DNA of 21,658 nucleotides from an uncultured Kiloniellales bacterium (lineage in GTDB: Bacteria > Pseudomonadota > Alphaproteobacteria > Kiloniellales > JAKSDN01). Shown here piece by piece: positions 1 to 5,842 of this stretch. Made by a program: the position numbers and the translations under genes. Position 1 is the stretch's first letter; every line of letters begins with the position of its first letter. The stretch lies in assembly GCA_947259625.1 (NCBI GenBank), contig CAMYMY010000021.1, positions 1 to 21,658 of the forward strand. The letters run 5' to 3'. The notes under the pieces are model-generated. The model was not told the DNA's origin and did no database searches. It saw only the letters and a list, made by a program, of their open reading frames with translations.

Positions 1-104
1 TTTGCATGGGCTCGTTCCAATTCTTTCGCGGCCGTCGCGCCCGTGCGGGCGCCCCCGTTCGCCTGCATTGCGGACCCGATGCCGGAGGCGTAGACTGCCG
101 GCAT
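1..104 (-). CDS. Possible 5' end of a gene running off the left edge (partial)
   Basis: On the minus strand an open frame begins at an ATG at 104 (second in-frame ATG at 68) and continues past the window edge. It reads MPAVYASGIGSAMQANGGAR and then a short stretch ending ELERAHA. The Ala/Glu/Arg-rich composition of the last part looks like the beginning of a helical cytoplasmic protein. No strong Shine-Dalgarno sequence precedes either ATG and no domain can be recognised in about 34 residues. The overlapping plus-strand frame from position 2 is Arg/Pro-rich and looks like a shadow. If this gene is real it diverges from the YbaK-like gene at 331, and the 105-330 stretch would hold both promoters. 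Confidence 0.25.
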   Translation of the reverse strand, partial: MPAVYASGIGSAMQANGGARTGATAAKELERAHA

Positions 105-330
105 GGGCCGACAGGGGTTGGATCCGCCGCCCCGGGCATCGCGCAAATGTGAATGAAAGGAGCGGTTCCGACCGTTCCGGGCCTGCCGGACGAACGAGGG
201 CGTTTGGGTGGGCGGTCGCGCGCGAGGCGAACTGCAGTTTGGCCGGAGGCGCGACCCGGTTCGAGTACGTCCGACGTTCCGTCCCTTGGCCGGCCCGGCC
301 GATGCCAGCCCAAGAGGCAGGAGGCATGCC

Positions 331-801
331 ATGGCTGTAGCGATAACCCTCCAGCAGTACCTGGAGGACCAGGGCGTCGAGTACGAGGTCCTGGTTCATT
401 CTCACACGGTCTCCGCGTCGCGCACCGCCCAGAAGAGCCACGTCCCGGGCGACCGGCTCGCCAAGGCGGTGGTCCTGAAGTCCGACGAAGGCTTCCTGGT
501 CGCGGTGCTGCCGGCGTCGCACCACGTGGATCTCGGCCAGCTGCAAGGCTGGTTGGACCGGCCTGTCGGACTGGCCACGGAGTCCGAGGCCAGTGCCCTG
601 TTCCCCGACTGCGCGCTCGGGGCCGTTCCACCGCTGGGCGCCGCCTACGGGGTCCAGGCGATCCTGGACGACGGTCTCGCGGCGCAGCCGGAGGTCTATT
701 TCGAGGGCGGAGACCACGCCAGTCTGGTCCATGTGACCGCGGCGCAGTTCCGCGACCTCATGGCGGGCGCGCGGCGCGGCCAGTTCAGCCGGCACGACTG
801 A
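331..801 (+). CDS. YbaK/ProX-type aminoacyl-tRNA deacylase family protein
   Basis: The 156-residue product has the size and layout of the YbaK/aaRS-associated editing domain, which hydrolyses mischarged tRNAs such as Cys- or Ala-tRNAPro in trans. Features consistent with the family are the N-terminal YLEDQGVEYEVLVHSHT segment, the early lysine in RLAKAVVLKSDEGF (family catalytic or substrate-binding Lys), the LVAVLPASHHVDL strand, and the late G-A-V/P-PLG region followed by DHASLVHV. I chose ATG 331 because AGGAGG lies 7 nt upstream at 318-323; the open frame extends back to 208, but that part is low-complexity Arg/Pro sequence. It is a stand-alone gene, and its stop codon is followed after 2 nt by the structured repeat at 804. 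Which amino acid it clears cannot be read from the sequence. Confidence 0.85.
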   Translation: MAVAITLQQYLEDQGVEYEVLVHSHTVSASRTAQKSHVPGDRLAKAVVLKSDEGFLVAVLPASHHVDLGQLQGWLDRPVGLATESEASALFPDCALGAVPPLGAAYGVQAILDDGLAAQPEVYFEGGDHASLVHVTAAQFRDLMAGARRGQFSRHD

Positions 802-803
802 GA

Positions 804-953
804 CCAGCGAGCCGATGAAGGCCTTCATCGGCTTGCTGGCAAGCGCGACCGCGTGCCCGCAGCGAAGCGAGGACAGCCAAGCAGACGGATGTCTGCGCCC
901 GGCGCCTGAGCAACAGGCGAGTCCAGTCATGGGCTCGCCGGTATGAGACCGGC
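804..953 (+). repeat. Structured dispersed repeat, copy A (hairpin - conserved core - hairpins)
   Basis: This 150-nt element is homologous to 20789-20941. It starts 2 nt after the YbaK-like stop codon with a 16-bp stem (804-819 with 824-839, loop GGCC). A core follows at 840-938 that differs from copy B at only three positions and a 3-nt indel. The core contains a GCAGAC-GGAT-GTCTGC hairpin (881-896) and an 8-bp stem (917-924 with 931-938, loop AGTCAT, one G:T pair). A final 6-bp stem GCCGGT/ACCGGC has the loop ATGAG (937-953). The first stem differs from copy B by three double, pairing-preserving substitutions. The first hairpin could also act as a terminator for the upstream gene, but no T-run follows it. 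I do not recognise a named family. Confidence 0.8.
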
Positions 954-1278
954 TGGCCGACCGGCGCCCGCTCGTGGGCGGGCGCGACATAGAGGGAAAT
1001 CGCCCCGTACCGAGGGCGGTGTGCGTGCGGCGTATTGGGCGCGCCGGGGCGCGGACCTTCCGCACGGGCGCGGCTCGTTATCAATGCATTATCCCTTTCT
1101 TGCTATGCAAATGGGCGGGATTCCGGTCGCGCCTGGTTGGCGGGCCGCGCCGGGGTCCCGGACTGAGAGGTGGCGGCGCGCTTCGGAGGGCCTACCTTAT
1201 GGAGGTGAGGGCGGGGATTGGACAGGTGGACGAGGGGCCTAGCGGGACCGCCGCAGTTCAGCCCCGGATGGAGGACGG
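954..1278. other. Intergenic region between repeat copy A and the acyl-CoA synthetase
   Basis: No convincing gene is present; the open frames here are Arg/Gly-rich and lack family features. An 8-bp GC-rich hairpin GCGCCCGC/GCGGGCGC lies at 964-985, directly after the repeat. The stretch 1076-1115 is locally AT-rich (ATCAATGCATTATCCC, TTGCTATGCAAAT) and is the likeliest promoter region for the synthetase at 1279. No confident -35/-10 pair can be assigned. Confidence 0.4.
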
Positions 1279-3069
1279 GTGATTAGAGCGAGAGTCATGG
1301 CCGGCGTTCGGAACGCGCTTTCGTTCCTGCTGGCGTTCTACAAGGGCAGGATCGACGAGGCGCCGGCACCCGAGCGCCCCTATCCCTGGGAAGCGTCCTA
1401 TCCGGAGGGCGTGCGCTGGGAGGTCGATATCCCGGCCAAGCCGCTGTCAGCCATCGTGGACGAGGCGGTTTCGGCCTTTTCCGGACGGCCGTGTCTCGAG
1501 TTCCTGGGCAAGAAATACAGCTACAAGGAGTTCGGCGCTCTGGTGGCGCGGGCGGCCAAGGGCTTCCAGGAGCTGGGCGTGACCAAGGGCATGCGGGTCG
1601 GCCTGTTCCTGCCCAACTCGCCCTACTACGTCATCTGTTACCACGCGGTCATCAGGGCGGGCGGCACGGTCGTCAACTTCAACCCGCTCTATGCCGAGCG
1701 CGAGATCGCGCGCCAGATCAACGATTCCGGCGCGCGCATCCTAGTGACCATGAACCTGAGCAGCCTCTACCGGAAGGTCGCGGAGCGCCTGGAGGACACC
1801 TGCCTCGAGACCATCGTGGCCTGCCGCATGACCGGCGCGCTGCCGTTCCCGGAGAACGCGGTCTTCGCGCTGATGAAGCGCAGCGAGATCAGCTCGATCC
1901 CGGCCGACGAGCGCCACGTCAAGTTCGACAAGCTGGTCGCCAACGACGGGGCCTACGAGCCGGTCGAAATCGATCCCGGCAAGGATATCGCCGTCTTGCA
2001 GTACACCGGCGGCACCACGGGCCGGCCCATGGGCGCCAGGCTGACCCACGCCAACCTCTACGCCAACGTCGTTCAGACGCGCATGTGGGCGACCGGGGTG
2101 GTGCCCGGCGAGGAGAAGGTGCTGGCCGTCCTGCCCCTGTTCCACGTCTTCGGCATGACCGGCGTCATGAACGTGGGCCTGATGATCGGCGCCGAGATCA
2201 TGCTGCTGCCGCGCTTCAAGGTGAGCGAGGTGCTGAAGGTCATCGACAAGCAGCGGCCGACGGTCTTCATGGGCGTGCCGACCATGTACTCGGCGATCAA
2301 CGGACAGAAGGATCTCGACAAGTACGACCTGTCGAGCCTCAACTACTGCCTGTCCGGCGGCGCGGCGCTGCCGATGTCGATCAAGACGACCTTCGAGACC
2401 TTGACCGGCTGCGTCCTGGTCGAGGGCTACGGCCTGACCGAGGCGGGACCGGTCTGTACCATCAATCCCTTTACCGGAGTCTACAGGCCGGACTCCATCG
2501 GCCTGCCGATTCCCGGCACCACGGTGAAGATCGCCTCGCTGAAGCACCCCGACCAGCTGGTGCCGCTGGGCGAGCACGGCGAGATCTGCGTCGCCGGGCC
2601 GCAGGTCATGGCCGGGTACCGGAACAGCCCGGAAGCCGACGAGGCGGCCTTCATCGGCGGCCATCTGCATACCGGCGACGTCGGCTACATGGACGCCGAC
2701 GGCTACGTGTTCCTGATCGACCGCATCAAGGACTTGATCATCACCGGCGGGTTCAACGTCTATCCGCGCATGGTGGAGGAGGCGATCTACCTGCACTCGG
2801 CGGTCGAGGAGGTGGTGGTCTGCGGCGTTCCGGACGAACACCGCGGCGAGATCATCAAGGCCTACGTCAAGCTGCGCGACGGCGCCGAGATGAAGGCCAG
2901 CGGACTGCGCGAGTTCCTCAAGGACAAGCTGGCCAGCTTCGAGATCCCGCGGCGCGTAGAGTTCCGGAACGAGATCCCCAAGACCCTGATCGGCAAGCCC
3001 TCGCGCCGCGCGCTGATCGAAGAGGAGCTGCGCAAGGCCAGGAAGGCCCGCGCGAAGAGCGTCGCCTAG
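1279..3069 (+). CDS. Long-chain (or dicarboxylate) acyl-CoA synthetase, FadD/PimA-like
   Basis: This 596-residue protein is an ANL-superfamily adenylate-forming enzyme, expected to activate a fatty acid or related carboxylate with ATP and CoA in the cytoplasm. Visible motifs are the nucleotide-binding loop YTGGTTGRPMGARLTH (242-257), FHVFGMTG, the core motif GYGLTEAGPV, TGDVGYMDADGYVFLIDRIK with the hinge Asp-Arg, ITGGFNVYP, and the C-terminal catalytic lysine in PKTLIGKPSRR. The order and length match FadD/PimA-type ligases. The nucleotide-binding loop normally ends PKG but here reads PMG: codon 251 is ATG at 2029-2031, one base from AAG. I used GTG 1279 because GGAGG lies at 1270-1274; ATG 1297 is a possible alternative with a weaker site. 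No beta-oxidation partner is adjacent, so the substrate is unknown. Confidence 0.9.
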   Translation: MIRARVMAGVRNALSFLLAFYKGRIDEAPAPERPYPWEASYPEGVRWEVDIPAKPLSAIVDEAVSAFSGRPCLEFLGKKYSYKEFGALVARAAKGFQELGVTKGMRVGLFLPNSPYYVICYHAVIRAGGTVVNFNPLYAEREIARQINDSGARILVTMNLSSLYRKVAERLEDTCLETIVACRMTGALPFPENAVFALMKRSEISSIPADERHVKFDKLVANDGAYEPVEIDPGKDIAVLQYTGGTTGRPMGARLTHANLYANVVQTRMWATGVVPGEEKVLAVLPLFHVFGMTGVMNVGLMIGAEIMLLPRFKVSEVLKVIDKQRPTVFMGVPTMYSAINGQKDLDKYDLSSLNYCLSGGAALPMSIKTTFETLTGCVLVEGYGLTEAGPVCTINPFTGVYRPDSIGLPIPGTTVKIASLKHPDQLVPLGEHGEICVAGPQVMAGYRNSPEADEAAFIGGHLHTGDVGYMDADGYVFLIDRIKDLIITGGFNVYPRMVEEAIYLHSAVEEVVVCGVPDEHRGEIIKAYVKLRDGAEMKASGLREFLKDKLASFEIPRRVEFRNEIPKTLIGKPSRRALIEEELRKARKARAKSVA

Positions 3070-3116
3070 CCCATTCCACAATATGCCGTTGAAAGCAAAC
3101 TCGAGCCCGCTCAGCT

Positions 3117-3203
3117 GTCATCGCCGGGCTTGACCCGGCGATCCAGAGCGTTGCTTGCGGCCGGCGTTTCCTGGATGGCCGGATCAAGTCCACTGCTGTC
3201 CGG
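3117..3203. repeat. REP/BIME-like palindromic element 1 (right arm disrupted)
   Basis: The left arm at 3117-3146 reads GTCATCGCCGGGCTTGACCC followed by GGCGATCCAG, with an internal palindrome CGCCGGG-CTTGA-CCCGGCG. An inverted right arm starts at 3171 (CTGGATGGCCGGATCAAGTC). After 3190 it departs from the consensus and reads CACTGCTGTCCGG instead of completing the palindrome. The 15-mer TCCACTGCTGTCCGG (3189-3203) recurs inverted at 3488-3502, so this arm and element 4 share an unusual variant. Confidence 0.75.
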
Positions 3204-3293
3204 TTGACTTCGGCTGAGCATCGAACCGCGAGCCGACAGCGGTCGCGAGAGTTCATCGGGCGATCTGTAACATATTGATATAGAGTTATTTTT

Positions 3294-3368
3294 GTCATGG
3301 CCGGGCTTGACCCGGCCATCCAGGTTTGGCGCCGGTTCCTGGATGCCCGGATCAAGTCCGGGCATGAC
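3294..3368. repeat. REP/BIME-like palindromic element 2 (complete inverted pair)
   Basis: Two 31-nt arms, 3294-3324 and 3338-3368, are inverted repeats of each other with four mismatches, separated by 13 nt. Each arm begins GTCATG at its outer end, ends ATCCAGG at its inner end, and is itself a palindrome around CTTGA. The four mismatches are two pairs that keep each arm's internal palindrome intact (GCCGGG/CCCGGC in the left arm, CCCGGA/TCCGGG in the right). This architecture matches the short palindromic intergenic repeats common in alphaproteobacterial genomes. Confidence 0.8.
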
Positions 3369-3464
3369 ATCCGGTTGTGAATTCCCAGCTGTTCCAATGC
3401 CTTATGCCCGGATCAAGTCCGGGCATGACATCCGGTTGTGAATTCCCAGCTGTTCCAATGCCTT
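3343..3464. repeat. 61-bp tandem duplication, two units
   Basis: Positions 3343-3403 and 3404-3464 are identical 61-bp units. Each begins ATGCCCGGATCAAGTCCGGG and contains TTGTGAATTCCCAGCTGTTC. The first unit is the right arm of palindromic element 2 plus about 35 bp of flank, so the duplication copied one REP arm. Complete identity suggests the duplication is recent. Confidence 0.85.
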
Positions 3465-3483
3465 AGGTGAGGGAAAGGCGAGA

Positions 3484-3519
3484 TTGCCCGGACAGCAGTG
3501 GATCAAGTCCGGCCATGAC
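3484..3519. repeat. Degenerate palindromic element 4
   Basis: TTGCCCGGACAGCAGTGGAT is followed by CAAGTCCGGCCATGACC. This is a diverged REP arm; the 15-mer CCGGACAGCAGTGGA (3488-3502) is the inverse of 3189-3203. It lies 42 bp past the convergent speE stop codon. Confidence 0.6.
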
Positions 3520-3561
3520 CAATCGTTTTTACTAAACTTTTTGGTGCTCCGCGCCGGATTC

Positions 3562-4410
3562 TCAGCCCATCAACGCGGCGATGTAGGGCGGCAGGGCGAA
3601 GGCGGCCAAGTGGACATCGGGCGTGTAGTAGCGGGTCTCTATGCCGGCCTCGGCCAAGCGGTCCTTCAGCAGCTCGACCGGCGTCTGCCGCAGCGCCGCA
3701 TCGTCGCTCGCCCAGCCGAAGGCCATCGGGCCGCCGACATAGGTCGGCACGGTCGCCAGATAGCAGCTCGCGTCGGCGAAGAGCGGCCGCAGGCAGGCCA
3801 TGGTGGCGGCCAGCTCTCCGCTCTGCAGGAAGGGCACGCCGTTCTGGGTCGCCAGCACGCCGCCCGGGGTCAGGCAGGTCTTGCAGCTTTTGTAGAAGTC
3901 CGCGGTGAACAGCGCCTCGCCCGGGCCGATCGGGTCGGTCGAATCGACGATGATCACGTCGTAGCGCTCCTGGCAGCTCGCCACGAATCTGATGCCGTCG
4001 GCGATCACCAGGTCGGTGCGCGGATCCTCGAAGGCCTCGCCGCAGATCGCGCGCAGGTGGCGCTTGGCCAGCTCGATCACCGTGTCGTCGATGTCGACCA
4101 TGGTGACTTTCTCGACCCCGCGGTGCTTCAGGACCTCCTCGAGCATGCCGCCGTCGCCGCCGCCGACGATCAGCACCTTGCGCACCCGGCCGTGGGCCAG
4201 GATCGGCAGGTGGGCCAGCATCTCGTGGTAGATGAACTCGTCCTTCTCGGTCGTCTGCATGACGCCGTCCAGCGCCAGGACGCGGCCGAAGGTCGCGTTC
4301 TCGAACAGGACCAGCCGCTGGTGCGCGCTCTCGCTGTCGAAGAGCACCCGGTCGGCCTTCAGCTTGATGTGGAGGTCTCCGTGCAGGGTCTCCTCGACCC
4401 AACCGGTCAT
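3562..4410 (-). CDS. speE: Spermidine synthase (putrescine aminopropyltransferase)
   Basis: The 282-residue enzyme transfers the aminopropyl group of decarboxylated S-adenosylmethionine to putrescine. Visible family features are the gate segment QTTEKDEFIYHEMLAHLP (about 52-69), the SAM-binding loop VGGGDGGMLEEVLKH (82-96), VDIDDTVIELAKRHL (105-119) and the catalytic Asp region VDSTDPIGPGEALFTADFY (155-173). The length is typical for bacterial SpeE. The ATG at 4410 is preceded by AGGGGG and overlaps the upstream speD stop codon in an ATGA junction, so the two are translated from one message. SpeD makes the co-substrate used by this enzyme, which explains the pairing. Putrescine source genes are not in the window. 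Confidence 0.95.
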   Translation of the reverse strand: MTGWVEETLHGDLHIKLKADRVLFDSESAHQRLVLFENATFGRVLALDGVMQTTEKDEFIYHEMLAHLPILAHGRVRKVLIVGGGDGGMLEEVLKHRGVEKVTMVDIDDTVIELAKRHLRAICGEAFEDPRTDLVIADGIRFVASCQERYDVIIVDSTDPIGPGEALFTADFYKSCKTCLTPGGVLATQNGVPFLQSGELAATMACLRPLFADASCYLATVPTYVGGPMAFGWASDDAALRQTPVELLKDRLAEAGIETRYYTPDVHLAAFALPPYIAALMG

Positions 4411-4895
4411 ATCCCCCTGCCTCGCAGGTGCTCGCCGACCACGAGGCGGGTCGGACGGAACGCCGCGCGCAGCACCTCGATGGTCCGCTCCGGCGCCGCC
4501 GCGCCGCACATGAACACGTCGAGCGCCGCATAGCCGCACTCGGGCCAGCTGTGGATCGAGATGTGCGACTCGGCCAGCACCGCCACGCCCGACACGCCGC
4601 CGTTGGGCGTGAAGTGGTGCAGGTGGATGTGGAGCAGGGTCGCCCCGGCCGCATCCACGCAGTCCCTCAGCGTCCGCTCGATATGCTCGAGGTCGTCGAG
4701 TCGCTCGGCGCCCAGCAGGTCGATGATCAGATGGGTGCCGGCGTACTTCACGCCGTCGCGTTCGATGAAAAAGTCCTTCTCGGCAGGCTGCGCCGGCGCG
4801 GCGCCACAAGCGAAAGTCCCGTCTTCCGTTTGGGCGGTGCTTGAATCTGGATCCAAGTCCATCCCCAATTGGAAGAGGGCGCGTACGTTGGACAT
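4407..4895 (-). CDS. speD: S-adenosylmethionine decarboxylase proenzyme
   Basis: This is the prokaryotic pyruvoyl-dependent AdoMet decarboxylase, 162 residues, which supplies decarboxylated SAM to SpeE. The self-cleavage site is LAESHISIHSWPE: cleavage between Glu109 and Ser110 would turn Ser110 into the pyruvoyl group. His115 and Cys130 (in DVFMCG) match the processing and catalytic residues of the family. The GTHLIIDLLGAERLDD segment near 53-68 is also typical. The first 45 residues are a low-complexity extension (ALFQLGMDLDPDSSTAQTED). I chose the ATG at 4895, which has a GGGGGG run about 7 nt upstream; the open frame continues to 4949. The gene is first in an operon with speE, overlapping it by 4 nt. 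Confidence 0.93.
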   Translation of the reverse strand: MSNVRALFQLGMDLDPDSSTAQTEDGTFACGAAPAQPAEKDFFIERDGVKYAGTHLIIDLLGAERLDDLEHIERTLRDCVDAAGATLLHIHLHHFTPNGGVSGVAVLAESHISIHSWPECGYAALDVFMCGAAAPERTIEVLRAAFRPTRLVVGEHLRGRGI

Positions 4896-5081
4896 CGGGC
4901 GTCCCCCCCAACCAGCAGATGACCCGGGCAATGCCGGAAAGCCGGGCATATGCCGCTTTCCGCGGCCCGTTTCAAGTCTAAAGTTCGTCTTCCTCCAACA
5001 TGGCAGTCAGGTACGAGGCGCATAGCGCCGAAAACCCCCGGCGAGCTGTACGAGGAGTTGCCGACCTGACAACCAGATCCC

Positions 5082-5495
5082 CTATGGGATCATTTCGACC
5101 GGATAGTTCCGATGGCCGCGCTTTACGCGATAGGTCGCGAAATCCCGTCGATCTATCGTAAAGACCTTGCGCGTGCCCAGGGCTTCGGCGGCGGCGATGA
5201 GCGAAGCATCGGCCAAGTCCATGGGATGGTCGCGATAGACCTCCATAAGCTCGAAGGCGCGTTCGAGGCCGGGCCCATCGAAGAACCATACGCTTGTGCC
5301 ACCGAGCAGAACAAACTCGCGCAGGCTGTCGGAGCCGCGGCTGTCGGGAGAGAGAATATGAAAGGCTTCGGTCAGGACGGGAAGGGTGGTTTGCAGGGGC
5401 GCCCGGATAGACTCAAGGATCTCGCGGCAGCGGGCGTGCTGGGCATCGCGCGGATCGAAGAGCGCGATGAGCGGTCCCGTGTCCACCAGGATCAT
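5082..5495 (-). CDS. PIN-domain ribonuclease toxin, VapC-like
   Basis: The 137-residue product carries the PIN-domain acidic cluster: Asp5 in MILVDTGPLIALFD, Glu43 in PVLTEAFHIL, Asp93/Asp96 in HPMDLADASLIAAAE and Asp115 in VFTIDRRDF. These chelate Mg2+ in metal-dependent RNases of toxin-antitoxin modules. The size is typical for VapC. Its start overlaps the stop of the upstream ribbon-helix-helix gene in an ATGA junction, the classic antitoxin-first arrangement. The RNA target cannot be predicted. The pair looks somewhat lower in GC than its neighbours, in keeping with acquired modules. Confidence 0.88.
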   Translation of the reverse strand: MILVDTGPLIALFDPRDAQHARCREILESIRAPLQTTLPVLTEAFHILSPDSRGSDSLREFVLLGGTSVWFFDGPGLERAFELMEVYRDHPMDLADASLIAAAEALGTRKVFTIDRRDFATYRVKRGHRNYPVEMIP

Positions 5496-5752
5496 CGGCG
5501 ATGCTTGAGGCGGATAGTGCGCTTGGCGGCAGACTTTGCCTCAGTGGATGCTGCGCTGGCGTAGCCGCCCGGACCGAGGTCCAGGCGTTCGTATATTTGA
5601 TACGGCCGGCGCGTCGTCTGCCGGCCGACCTCTTCGCGTAAGGCGTGCAAACCTCGCTTGAGGGCGGCAGAAGCCGATAGACCTGTGGTGCGGCGGATCT
5701 CCTCCAGGATCTCTTCCGACTTGTCATCCAATCGAACTGTTCGCGTGCCCAC
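5492..5752 (-). CDS. Ribbon-helix-helix antitoxin of the PIN-toxin module
   Basis: The 86-residue protein starts with a ribbon-helix-helix DNA-binding domain: beta strand RTVRLDD (4-10), helix SEEILEEIRRTTG, helix SASAALKRGLHALREEV. A basic linker and the tail YERLDLGPGGYASA follow, a C-terminal sequence seen in antitoxins paired with PIN toxins that would wrap the toxin. The start is GTG (5750-5752) with AGGCAGGA upstream. The stop overlaps the toxin start by 4 nt. Such antitoxins repress their own operon; the repeated TGTAATAC boxes at 5770-5789 are the obvious candidate operator. Confidence 0.82.
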   Translation of the reverse strand: MGTRTVRLDDKSEEILEEIRRTTGLSASAALKRGLHALREEVGRQTTRRPYQIYERLDLGPGGYASAASTEAKSAAKRTIRLKHRR

Positions 5753-5769
5753 GATCCTGCCTCACTTCA

Positions 5770-5789
5770 TGTAATACACAGTGTAATAC
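5770..5789. promoter_or_regulatory. Candidate autoregulatory operator of the toxin-antitoxin operon
   Basis: Plus-strand TGTAATACACAGTGTAATAC contains TGTAATAC twice, 12 bp apart. It is also an imperfect inverted repeat, GTAATACAC-A-GTGTAATAC, with one mismatch per 9-bp arm. It sits 18 bp upstream of the antitoxin GTG, in an AT-rich stretch that must hold the promoter. Ribbon-helix-helix dimers bind such spaced short boxes, so autorepression is likely. No unique -10/-35 pair can be assigned. Confidence 0.55.
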
Positions 5790-5842
5790 GAAATTAGGAG
5801 CAATCGTGCCCGGCGTCAAGAGGGTCATCTTGTGCGCCCCGC

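Larger units (their letters stand above)
3070..3561. other. Gene-free interval between convergent acyl-CoA synthetase and speE
   Basis: About 490 bp separate the two convergent genes. The interval is filled by REP/BIME-like palindromes, annotated separately (3117-3519). It also holds an AT-rich patch at 3268-3296 and a poly-T stretch near 3526-3542 (ATCGTTTTTACTAAACTTTT). Open frames here are translations of the repeats (recurring GSSPAMT-like peptides) and are not genes. Confidence 0.6.

Noticed and set aside
804..839. Simple intrinsic terminator for the YbaK-like gene
   Set aside because: The stem lacks a T-run and shares sequence and covariation with copy B, so it is treated as part of the larger element, although a termination role is not excluded.
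3343..3464. Possible CRISPR array
   Set aside because: There are only two directly abutting identical units with no variable spacers and no cas genes; it is a tandem duplication of a palindromic repeat.
3484..4533. 349-residue plus-strand frame opposite speE
   Set aside because: It is fully antisense to speE, whose motifs are unambiguous.
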